From Pirellulales bacterium (GTDB taxonomy: Bacteria; Planctomycetota; Planctomycetia; Pirellulales; JAIMBC01): DNA of 56,259 bases. Below the pieces are notes generated by a model. The model had not been told where the DNA came from and did no database searches. It worked only from the letters and a program-made list of their open reading frames with translations. Of this stretch, positions 35,518 through 43,851 are shown piece by piece. Both the position numbers and the translations under genes were made by a program. The stretch's first letter is position 1. Each line of letters begins with the position of its first letter. The DNA lies in the NCBI GenBank assembly GCA_023511675.1, contig JAIMBC010000003.1, positions 1 through 56,259 on the forward strand. Direction: 5' to 3'.

Positions 35518-38500
35518 TCAGGGCGGGACGGTCTCGCTCTGCTGGACGTCTTGCGTGTCTGGCGGCAGCAGATGCACAAGTTGGCCGCTTTCGAAATGCC
35601 AGATGCGCAGGCTGCCGGAGTGTTCGATCGCTGCCAGCAATTGGGCATTGGCGGTGAGGTCGAGGGCGTTGACATAATCGGCCGCCTCCCAGGTGCGCAG
35701 CAGATTGCCGCCGTCGATTTCGTGCTGGCGGAGCAGCTTGTCTCCGCAGCCGGAGATGACGGTGGAGCTGCCGGGCAGGAATCGCAGTGCGGTGACCGGC
35801 TTGGCAAAGCCTTCGATGGCCAGCAGGGGCTCGCCGGCGAGAGGATTCCAGATGCGGACGACCCCCTCTGCGCCGGCGGAGGCGAGGCGTTCCCCATCGC
35901 TGCGCCAGGCCACGGCCAGTACATGGTGTGCGTGTCCCTCAAATCGTTGGAGTTCGCGCAGTTCCGGTACGCTAAACACCTTCACCAGCCGGTCCGCCCC
36001 TCCCGTAGCGAGATAGCGGCCATCCGGCGAAAACGCGGCTGCGAGCACGGTATCGCTGTGCGCCTGCGGCAGGTGGGCGATCAGCCGGCCGCTGGCCGCT
36101 TCCCAGAGCATCAGTTCCCCCGAGCGAGACGGATCTCCGCCTGCTGCGGCCAGCAGTGTGCCGTCGGGGCTGAACTCGAGGGCCAGCACGCGGTCTGCGG
36201 GCACATCCGCCTCTTCCCCCCCCAGTACACGGTGCAAGGGCCAGGCAGGCTCCAGCTCCCACGCGGCCGCGGTTAGCCCGCCCATGCTCGCCACGCCGCC
36301 AGCAACAAAGGCCAGGACGTGCACGGGCAGCGTGCCCGCTTCGATCACGTCGGCCGGCCGGCCCGTATCGTCTTGCCACAGGTAGATGGCGCCGCTCTCA
36401 CCTGTGGTGGCGACCACGCCCGGTGGTAAGAAGGCCGCGGCCGTGACGGTCCGCAGCGAGGTCTGAAACTCGGCCTCCAGGCTCTGCTGCCGCGTACGGA
36501 CCTCCTCGAGCGACTGCTGCAACATGCTCTTGATTGCCAGGCCGTTTTCGAGCTGGGTCTGGGCCTGGCGGTAAGCGGCCTGGGCATCTTCAGCCAGGCG
36601 GCGCGCTTCGCGCATGGCCTCCATGGCCTGCTGGGCGGCTTGCTGGGCTTGATCGGCTTCTGCCGCAAGCGCTGCGGCACGGGCCTGGGCCTCTGCCGCC
36701 ATGGGGGCCAGGGTGGCGGCGCGCTCTTCGGCTGCTGCGAGCGATTCGCGGGCTTGGTTCAGACGCTCGGCGGCGCGTTGGGAGTCGTGCTCGGCAGCTT
36801 CGGCTGCCTGGGCCAGCTTTTCGTCGTCACGCTTGGCAGCGGCGGCGCTGCGAGCTTGCTCGGCGCGCTGCGCGGCGCGCGCGGCAGCCTGTTCCAGCCG
36901 GGTGACTTGCTGCATAGCATCAGCCAGGGCGCGTTGCGCCTGGCGTGCCTGACGCGTGGCGGCAAAGGCGGCGGCCTGTGCCTGTTGCCACGCGTCCATG
37001 GCGCTTCGGAGCGTTGCCATCCGCTGGGCGTGGTCCCGTTCGGCAGCCGCGAAGGCGGTTTGTCTCGACTCGGCCTCGCTGGCACGCGGCTGGGCATCGT
37101 TCTGGGCTTGCGCCAGCAGTTCTTCATGTGCCGACAGGCGCAACTGAAGGCTCTCGGCTTGTCGCGCCAGCTTGGCGGCCTCTGCGGCCAGTCTGAAGTC
37201 TCCTTGCAACTCGCCGAGGAGCTGGCCGTCTTCAAGATTCCACAACCGGGCCGCGCCGTTTTCTCCGCCCGCAATCAGGCGTGCGCCGTCCGGCCGCACG
37301 GCAAGGGCGCGCACCGCGGCGCCCAACTCAAGCTGGCGCACAAGCTGGGCCTCAGCATTCCACTCTCGGACACGCCCTGCTGCATCTGCGGTGAACAGCC
37401 GGCCGTCGCCCACGGCCTCCATGGCCGTGAGGGGGTCATCGTGCGCCCGGATCCGGCGAGTTGCCAGCAGCGCATGGCGTCGTATCGTGCCGTCGCTGCT
37501 GCACGAGATGACACGCAGCGGGGCATCCTGCTGCTGGCTATCGACCACATCGATCCCCACTCCCGTGACCGCCGCGGTGTGCGAGGCGTACGCCTGTACG
37601 CAGCGGCCCTCTTGCACCTCGAACAGGCGCACCTGGCCCGCCGCATCTCCGCCGGCGGCAAAGCGGCCGTCCGAGGAGAAGGCAACACACGTGACAGGCG
37701 CGGTGAACCCCGTCAGCTCGCGCGCAGGACTACCGTTCTGCTCGAGCAGACGGATGCGTCCATCGTCGCACGCGGCGGCCAGCACATTGCCGGTGGGACT
37801 GACGGCAACGTCCCACCCCGCACTGCCCAGCTCCGCTGCGAATGCGGGCCGCAACTCCCCGTCCCACACGAGAAGCCGGCCATCCTCACCCGCCGAGACG
37901 ATGCGGCTGCCATCAGCACTCCAGGCCACGCTCCCCCTGCCTGCATGCGCGGCCGCCACTCTGGCCACGGGCAAGGCCGTACGCAACACGCTCCCCTCTG
38001 CTGCCACACACAGCACCTGGGAACCGGGCTGCCAGAACAAGGCATTGCACGGCGGGACATCCAGGGCAGACAACAACAGCCCTTGCGGGACATCCCAGGC
38101 ATGGACGCCGTTGGCATCCGCTGCCGCCACAAGAGTACCCTGAGAGTCAAGAGCCAACGCGTGCGGCGGCGTGCCCTGGCCGTCTGTGGCCGTCGTGATG
38201 GTCTGGATCACGCGCAGCGTCTCCAGGTCGATCACCTGGATGCCGGCGCGGTCGGTGAACTGGTGGCCTGCTTCCTCTTGCCGGTTCTGCCCAGTGGCAG
38301 CCTCTGCCGGCGCCGCGGGATCGGCGGCGGGTGGCTGGGGCGCAAATCGCACCGCCACGGCCGCTCGCGACGCCCCCGATGCCATGGCGAGTGCCACGGC
38401 CGGTCCGGCGAGCGGGACCGTGCGTGCCGATCCGAGATCGCTCAACGGCGCCGTGCGCAGCACGCCATCGCTGCCCACGGTAATCACATTCGACTGATGG

Positions 38501-40497
38501 AGGGCCATCCCCGTAACGCTCCCCTGATGCGCCGCCACGGTAAGCGGCGATGCAAGCTGATGCATGTTCCAAAGGCAGACGCGTCCGTCGGCCTCCGCAG
38601 TCAACAGAGTTTGCTGGTCCACGAAGCACACGGCCGTGGCTTGCTGATCGTGGGCCGGCCAGTGCGCCAGCTCCGGCATGCGCCGATCTGCCAGGTCCCA
38701 AACGCGCACCGTGCCGTCGTCGGCGGCCGTGGCCAAACGCTGTGCATCGGGAGAAAAGGCCAGAGCGCGAATCTGCTTGGTGTGGCCCAACAAGAGATGC
38801 GTGGTTGCTCCCTGTTCGAGATCCCGGACCACGGCCGCCGGCCGCCCGTCGATTTCCTCCGCCGTGGCAAGCCAGCGGCCGTCGTAACTGAGGGCGGCAG
38901 CCGTGGGCCGTGCCTCGTTCTGGCAAAGGGCGGCCGCCTCCGCATCCAACTGCCAGAGCCTCAGCGCACCATCGTCCGTCGCAACGACCACCCGACGGCC
39001 CTCGGGATGCACGGCCAGATCGGCCACGCGAGCCTGCCCGAGCCGCAAAGTCTGCAAGATCTCATTTGCATCGAGCGAAGCGACCTCCACCCTGCCCACA
39101 GCCGGAGCGAACGCGGCCCGGCTGCCGTCTGGCCACAACGCCACACGCTCCAGATGACCGGCTTCTCCGCGGGCAACCGTGCTGATCCTGAGATCTTCGA
39201 GAGTCAAACGGCGGAGGCGGCCATCCTGCCCGCTCACCAGCGCGCTTCGTGCAGGGGATACGACCAACGACGTGGCCGGAGCAGACAACCGCGCAATGCG
39301 CTGAGAGGCCGGCTGCTGGAGTGCCCAGTACTGCACGTAGCCGTCGCCGCTGCTGGTGGCGATGTGCGTCTCGTCCACAAGGGCAAGGTGGCGCACGGGA
39401 GCCGGCGTGATCAGCCGCCGCAACTGCCGGCTACTCTCCACGCTCCACACGCGTACGGTTCCGTCCAGCCAGGCGGCGTACAGCACTTGGCCATCGGCAG
39501 AGAACCGAACCTGCGATATGCCCGCGGCGTGGCCCCGCAACACGCCTTCCAGGCGGCCATCGACTGCGGCCAGCAGATGGATCTGTGCGTCTCCCACCAC
39601 CACCGCCACCAGACGGCCATCAGGGCTGGCAGCCAGAACGCCCGCCGACGGTCGCGCCGCGCCGCCATCCGCCATGCCCTCCTGCTGGGGCTCCGCCCCA
39701 CTCCATTGCCAGCGGCGGACGTCCCTGGGACGACGCCAAACTCGTATTGTCTTGTACCCGCCCGCGGCCAGCAGTTCGCCGGTCGGATCGAAGGCGATGG
39801 CACGCACGCCGTCTCGATCGGCCTGCCCGCTCGCCAGGGCTGGGTCGGCAAGCTGTGCTACCAACCGTCCCGTCTGAGTCTGATACACAAACAACTGCGT
39901 CCCTCGGCTGAAGGCCACCAGGGCATCATCGCTGCTGAAGCGCACGGCCCAACCGGGCTTCCAGGCAGCAGGCGGCTGGCGCCAGCGCACCGCGGCACGC
40001 CGCGATGAGACGCTGCCCGAGGCACCCTCTTCGATCCAGCGACGCAATACCTCGAGTTCTGCGTCGCCAAGCGGCTCTGCTCCCACCTGATTGTCAGGCG
40101 GAGGCATGGCCGGCTCGGTGCGGCCGCTGGTTAGGGCCAGGAGCAGGCTGTCCACGGGATTGCCGGGTACCACGGCGGGGCCGCGGGAGCCGCCGGAGCG
40201 GATGGCCTCGGGCGTCTCCAGTACCAAGCCACCTTCGCTGCGAGACGCGCTATGGCACGCCAGGCAATGCGCTTGCAGAATGGGCAGCACATGCTCTTCA
40301 AAACGAACCTTGTCTGCCGCTGGCGTGCCGGGCTGCGGAGGTTGCCCCAGCACCGCCGGATTGCAGGCAACCATGCTCATGGCAAGCCCTGCACAGCAGA
40401 GGCCTGCCCAGACGCGAGACCAGTTCGGTGGGAAAGGCAGTTCGTGGGTAAAGCGAGTCGGCATCATTGCCAGTACATCAGGGGCTGTGCTTGCCAT
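35518..40497 (-). CDS. Cytochrome c (PSCyt1-type) fused to WD40 propellers with internal coiled coil
   Basis: This 1659-aa exported protein has hydrophobic leader VWAGLCCAGLAMSMVACNPA; the Cys could be lipidated, though the lipobox is imperfect. A planctomycete-type cytochrome c domain follows (VRFEEHVLPILQAHCLACHS, Cys78, Cys81, His82; distal DNQVGAEPLGDAELEVLRRW). WD40 blades occupy about 155-1095. A charged Ala/Gln/Glu-rich coiled coil fills about 1097-1342 (FRLAAEAAKLARQAES to SLEAEFQTS), and further WD40 blades finish the protein. The ATG at 40497 has GGGGAGG about 6 nt upstream and overlaps the end of the upstream gene by 20 nt, so the two are coupled. A role in electron transfer or in anchoring the neighbours is inferred. 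Confidence 0.92.
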   Translation of the reverse strand: MASTAPDVLAMMPTRFTHELPFPPNWSRVWAGLCCAGLAMSMVACNPAVLGQPPQPGTPAADKVRFEEHVLPILQAHCLACHSASRSEGGLVLETPEAIRSGGSRGPAVVPGNPVDSLLLALTSGRTEPAMPPPDNQVGAEPLGDAELEVLRRWIEEGASGSVSSRRAAVRWRQPPAAWKPGWAVRFSSDDALVAFSRGTQLFVYQTQTGRLVAQLADPALASGQADRDGVRAIAFDPTGELLAAGGYKTIRVWRRPRDVRRWQWSGAEPQQEGMADGGAARPSAGVLAASPDGRLVAVVVGDAQIHLLAAVDGRLEGVLRGHAAGISQVRFSADGQVLYAAWLDGTVRVWSVESSRQLRRLITPAPVRHLALVDETHIATSSGDGYVQYWALQQPASQRIARLSAPATSLVVSPARSALVSGQDGRLRRLTLEDLRISTVARGEAGHLERVALWPDGSRAAFAPAVGRVEVASLDANEILQTLRLGQARVADLAVHPEGRRVVVATDDGALRLWQLDAEAAALCQNEARPTAAALSYDGRWLATAEEIDGRPAAVVRDLEQGATTHLLLGHTKQIRALAFSPDAQRLATAADDGTVRVWDLADRRMPELAHWPAHDQQATAVCFVDQQTLLTAEADGRVCLWNMHQLASPLTVAAHQGSVTGMALHQSNVITVGSDGVLRTAPLSDLGSARTVPLAGPAVALAMASGASRAAVAVRFAPQPPAADPAAPAEAATGQNRQEEAGHQFTDRAGIQVIDLETLRVIQTITTATDGQGTPPHALALDSQGTLVAAADANGVHAWDVPQGLLLSALDVPPCNALFWQPGSQVLCVAAEGSVLRTALPVARVAAAHAGRGSVAWSADGSRIVSAGEDGRLLVWDGELRPAFAAELGSAGWDVAVSPTGNVLAAACDDGRIRLLEQNGSPARELTGFTAPVTCVAFSSDGRFAAGGDAAGQVRLFEVQEGRCVQAYASHTAAVTGVGIDVVDSQQQDAPLRVISCSSDGTIRRHALLATRRIRAHDDPLTAMEAVGDGRLFTADAAGRVREWNAEAQLVRQLELGAAVRALAVRPDGARLIAGGENGAARLWNLEDGQLLGELQGDFRLAAEAAKLARQAESLQLRLSAHEELLAQAQNDAQPRASEAESRQTAFAAAERDHAQRMATLRSAMDAWQQAQAAAFAATRQARQAQRALADAMQQVTRLEQAAARAAQRAEQARSAAAAKRDDEKLAQAAEAAEHDSQRAAERLNQARESLAAAEERAATLAPMAAEAQARAAALAAEADQAQQAAQQAMEAMREARRLAEDAQAAYRQAQTQLENGLAIKSMLQQSLEEVRTRQQSLEAEFQTSLRTVTAAAFLPPGVVATTGESGAIYLWQDDTGRPADVIEAGTLPVHVLAFVAGGVASMGGLTAAAWELEPAWPLHRVLGGEEADVPADRVLALEFSPDGTLLAAAGGDPSRSGELMLWEAASGRLIAHLPQAHSDTVLAAAFSPDGRYLATGGADRLVKVFSVPELRELQRFEGHAHHVLAVAWRSDGERLASAGAEGVVRIWNPLAGEPLLAIEGFAKPVTALRFLPGSSTVISGCGDKLLRQHEIDGGNLLRTWEAADYVNALDLTANAQLLAAIEHSGSLRIWHFESGQLVHLLPPDTQDVQQSETVPP

Positions 40498-43400
40498 CGA
40501 GATCCTCCCCTGGCGCGGCCGCGGGCGCGATCCACACCCGGAGGGGCCGCAGCACCTCGACTCCCTGGCCGTTGAAGCCGAGCGAGAGCCGCAACACGGC
40601 CTGGTGCGTGCCGAGTGCCGCATCCGGGGCTGCTTCCACCCGCAAGGCGCCCGCGGTCTGCTGCGGCTCGAGATACAGGCCTGAGGCACCAAGGCCCGCG
40701 GCGCCCTCGGGCAGCCCTAGTTCGACGGAAACCCCCTCTTCAAAGCCGAACAGGCGTACGATCGAGATGGGCAGCTCGACGCTTGTACCCGGGGCAACGG
40801 TCAATTCAGCGGGCACCGTCAGCTCGAGAGGGGCTTCGGCCACATCGATGGTCACCGAAGTCGACGGATAGGCCGCGGCATAGCCACGCGTCGCGGCTGC
40901 TTCGGCCAGCTCCGCTGCCAGGCGTTCGAGTTCGGCAAACCACTCCGCGGCCTCTGCCGCGGCGCGCTCAGCGTGAGAAAGGGTCTGTTGGGCCTGGTCG
41001 AATTCAGCTACAGCGCGTTCGAGCGCTAGCCGGCGGTGTGCCAGTTCTTCTTGAATGCGCGTGAGCTGGCTAAGGGCAGCGTCTCGTCGTTCTTGGGCAT
41101 CCCTGGAGCGTGCAGCCGCTTGTTGTAGCTGCTCGGCCAGAGCGGGGTCTGCGGGGGCTTCCTTGGCGGCGCGGCGAGCGGCCTCGAGTTGCTCGGCGGT
41201 CTGGGCCGCTTGCGCATCGGCTTCCGCACGTGCCTGTTCTGCGGCATCGAGTTCGATGCGGCCGTCTTCAACCTGGCTGCGTGCTTGCGCCAGGTTCTGC
41301 TCCGCCGCTGCGAAGGCCTCGGCGGCACGGTTGGCCGCCGCCTGCACCTCGGGCAGGGCCGCTTCCACAGCCGCCTTGCGTGCCGCGGCTGCTGCCGCGG
41401 CCTCGGGATTGCGGGCATACGGCACCTCGGCCACTCCCATCAGAGAGAACGTGTAGCGGCCTGTTGGGCAGTCTCCAGGCAGAATGAGTTCTAACGTGCC
41501 CGACGAGGCGGAACCTTCCAGATTCAGTTCATTGATCTGCTGCAAGCCGGGCGGACCGCCGCGCAGTGCAAAAGAGACGCTGCCCGCAAACCCCCCGCGC
41601 CGTACCACCTGTACGGGTATGGAAAGGCGGGCGCCGCGGCAGGTAGACAAGGCGGGCTGTTGCGTCTCCCCCAGTCGCGCGGTGAAAGGGGCCGCCTCTG
41701 CCAGAACGTGCAGCGGCAGCGCTGCACTCACCCGTGCGCGGGGCAAAGGAGGCCGCCGCGGATCGTAGGGCACCGTGCCGGCCAGCGCCGTGCGTTCCAC
41801 CACGCGGCCGCCTAAGGTGGCCCTCGCCACCACGCGCAGGTATGCCAGCGCCGGCTCCACTGCTTCATCCGCCACCAGCGTCACACTTCCGGCAGACAAC
41901 CCCGGCCCCAGCACGGCCGGCTCCGCGCTCACGCCCGGCGGCAGGCCTTCGATTTGCACCTCGACCTCTCCCGCAAAGCCCTGAATGCGATACAGAACCA
42001 GGTCGATGGTCTCCACGCCGCCAGCGCGCAGCACCAAGGGCCAGACAGCCGGCGAGCGATCGTTGGGATCCTCTCCCACTCCAGCGGTACGCGGCAGGGC
42101 AACCAGCGAGAAGTCTGGCTCGGCCTGGCGGATCAGCAGACAATACGCATGGCGCGGGTCGGCGGCTGGATTTCCGGTGAGATCCCGCAGCATCAGGCGG
42201 TATCGGCCGTCTGCCGGTGCCACAAAGAGCAGGGCGGGGTCTTTGGACTCGCAGTAGTCGGCCTGGTCGGGATGTGCGTCCAGGTCGTCGACGGCGGCCA
42301 GCTCGAGGGCTTGCTCGTTCCCCTCGTCGTCGCGCACAACCTGGTGGATCACCAGCAACGGGTCGGTCGGCAAGCCGAGACGGTGAGAGAGGACTTCGAT
42401 CCACAACGCCTCACCGCCGTTTGCATCAAAGGCGTACCAATCTCGATCGGCGCGCGAGAAGGTGCCCACCAGCTCACAGGGTACTTGCAAGGGCTGCGGC
42501 CGAGCGGGCTGGTTGTTGGGCTCACGTTCCTGTGCCAGAGGCGCAGCGGCGAAGAATAGCCGTACCGGATTGGCCGTTCCGTGCTGCGAGCGAAACAAGA
42601 GGTCGATCCCATCGAGCGCCTGGGGCGCCAGCTCCAGGGGCAGGCCAGCATGTTCTCCCCACGCCAGGACGCCGCCCATGTCCGCCGCTGTTGGAAGCGA
42701 GAAGCCTGCCACATCCTGCGAGTCCATATCGGGCGCAGCCGGAACCGGCCCCTCCGTTGCGCTGTCTGGGTGGGGGGGCTGACCGGCCGCGCCGGCAGGG
42801 GGCAGTTCCGGCGAAGCAGAGGAGCGGACCGTGCCTGGCCGTGCAGGCGATGAATTTTCCGCTGCCGGCTCGGACGCCCGGGCCGCAGCCGTGGCACCTT
42901 CCAGCACGGCCTGAAGGAAGCGTACCGAGGCGTCGGGAAGAGACAGCTCTAGGGAAAGCTCTTCCAGCTCATGGTTTCCGATGCGCACTCCCTTGGCCCG
43001 CTTGCCCCCGATATTGCGGCCGTACAGGGTGATGCGGCTGCTTTGTCCGGCGGGGATGGCCGGCGGAAACACCATATCGATGTACGGCCCCGTCGTGGCA
43101 TGCAGGCGGTACACATAGCCGAGCATGCCGTCTCCGCCGTACGCCGCGTCATGCACGGCCACATGGTAGATCGCGGGCCGCGCGGGAGTCACATCCAGGA
43201 TGGCACGCCCGTACACGCCGCTCGTAGCCGTGGCAAGCTGGGCTCCCTGCTCGTCATGCAGCACGAGCGTGGGGGCAGCACGTGAGTCGATCTGCCTTGC
43301 CTCGCACACGATCAGCGTCCGTGCCGCCCCTAAGGCCAGGCGGTACACGTCCACGTCTCCTTCTCCCTCCAGCACGCCATTGGCCACCGCCTCCAGCGTC

Positions 43401-43834
43401 AGCTCCGTGGCTGCATCGCACTGGTTGTTCGGTTCCGTTTCACGCACTTCAGGCCGGCTGCCCACCATGAATGGCCGCGGATTGGAAAGACCGTACCTTC
43501 CCTGGACGCGCAGTTCATACGTGCCGGCAGCAACCTCCGCCCCGATTGAAACGATGAAGCGATTGGCCGCCACTTGCGGTTCGCTCTCCGTCAACCTGGG
43601 GGGGCGCATCAGCGGTTCGGCCGCAATGCCCGGATGAGAGGCGATCAGCCGTGCGGGCTCTGCCGCCGCCCCATCCAGGTCCGCGCCGGCTACCTCCACT
43701 TCCACACGGGTACCCGCCTGTCCTCCAGCGGGGAACAGGCCATACAGCCGCGCTATGGGCAACTGTGCCTCCGCAGCGCGCAGCACAAGCAGGAGCCACA
43801 AGCAAAGGCAGCCGCACGGTACTTTAGGCCGCAT
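40478..43834 (-). CDS. Pre-peptidase-domain surface protein with long coiled coil
   Basis: This 1118-aa protein has a clear Sec signal peptide (CLCLWLLLVLRAAEAQ, cut near residue 23). Bacterial pre-peptidase C-terminal-like domains are marked by the REVRETEPNNQCDAATEL and QEREPNNQPARPQPLQ openings, each followed by GDVDVYRL or RADRDWYAFDA. IPT/beta-sandwich segments lie between (MVFPPAIPAGQSSRITLYG, GFAGEVEVQIEGLPPGVSAE). Residues about 805-985 are a highly charged coiled coil (AAAARKAAVEAALPEVQ to ELERLAAELAEAA), then one last sandwich (PLELTVPAELTVAPGTSVEL). It starts 17 nt after the DUF1549/DUF1553 gene and its 3' end overlaps the cytochrome gene. It is secreted or surface-attached; the exact role is unknown. 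Confidence 0.88.
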   Translation of the reverse strand: MRPKVPCGCLCLWLLLVLRAAEAQLPIARLYGLFPAGGQAGTRVEVEVAGADLDGAAAEPARLIASHPGIAAEPLMRPPRLTESEPQVAANRFIVSIGAEVAAGTYELRVQGRYGLSNPRPFMVGSRPEVRETEPNNQCDAATELTLEAVANGVLEGEGDVDVYRLALGAARTLIVCEARQIDSRAAPTLVLHDEQGAQLATATSGVYGRAILDVTPARPAIYHVAVHDAAYGGDGMLGYVYRLHATTGPYIDMVFPPAIPAGQSSRITLYGRNIGGKRAKGVRIGNHELEELSLELSLPDASVRFLQAVLEGATAAARASEPAAENSSPARPGTVRSSASPELPPAGAAGQPPHPDSATEGPVPAAPDMDSQDVAGFSLPTAADMGGVLAWGEHAGLPLELAPQALDGIDLLFRSQHGTANPVRLFFAAAPLAQEREPNNQPARPQPLQVPCELVGTFSRADRDWYAFDANGGEALWIEVLSHRLGLPTDPLLVIHQVVRDDEGNEQALELAAVDDLDAHPDQADYCESKDPALLFVAPADGRYRLMLRDLTGNPAADPRHAYCLLIRQAEPDFSLVALPRTAGVGEDPNDRSPAVWPLVLRAGGVETIDLVLYRIQGFAGEVEVQIEGLPPGVSAEPAVLGPGLSAGSVTLVADEAVEPALAYLRVVARATLGGRVVERTALAGTVPYDPRRPPLPRARVSAALPLHVLAEAAPFTARLGETQQPALSTCRGARLSIPVQVVRRGGFAGSVSFALRGGPPGLQQINELNLEGSASSGTLELILPGDCPTGRYTFSLMGVAEVPYARNPEAAAAAAARKAAVEAALPEVQAAANRAAEAFAAAEQNLAQARSQVEDGRIELDAAEQARAEADAQAAQTAEQLEAARRAAKEAPADPALAEQLQQAAARSRDAQERRDAALSQLTRIQEELAHRRLALERAVAEFDQAQQTLSHAERAAAEAAEWFAELERLAAELAEAAATRGYAAAYPSTSVTIDVAEAPLELTVPAELTVAPGTSVELPISIVRLFGFEEGVSVELGLPEGAAGLGASGLYLEPQQTAGALRVEAAPDAALGTHQAVLRLSLGFNGQGVEVLRPLRVWIAPAAAPGEDLDGKHSP

Positions 43835-43851
43835 GAGCCATTGCCCTAGGT

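Noticed and set aside
36640..40008. 1122-codon plus-strand frame
   Set aside because: It is fully antisense to the cytochrome-WD40 gene; the repetitive GC-rich template keeps the opposite strand open. No domain is recognisable.
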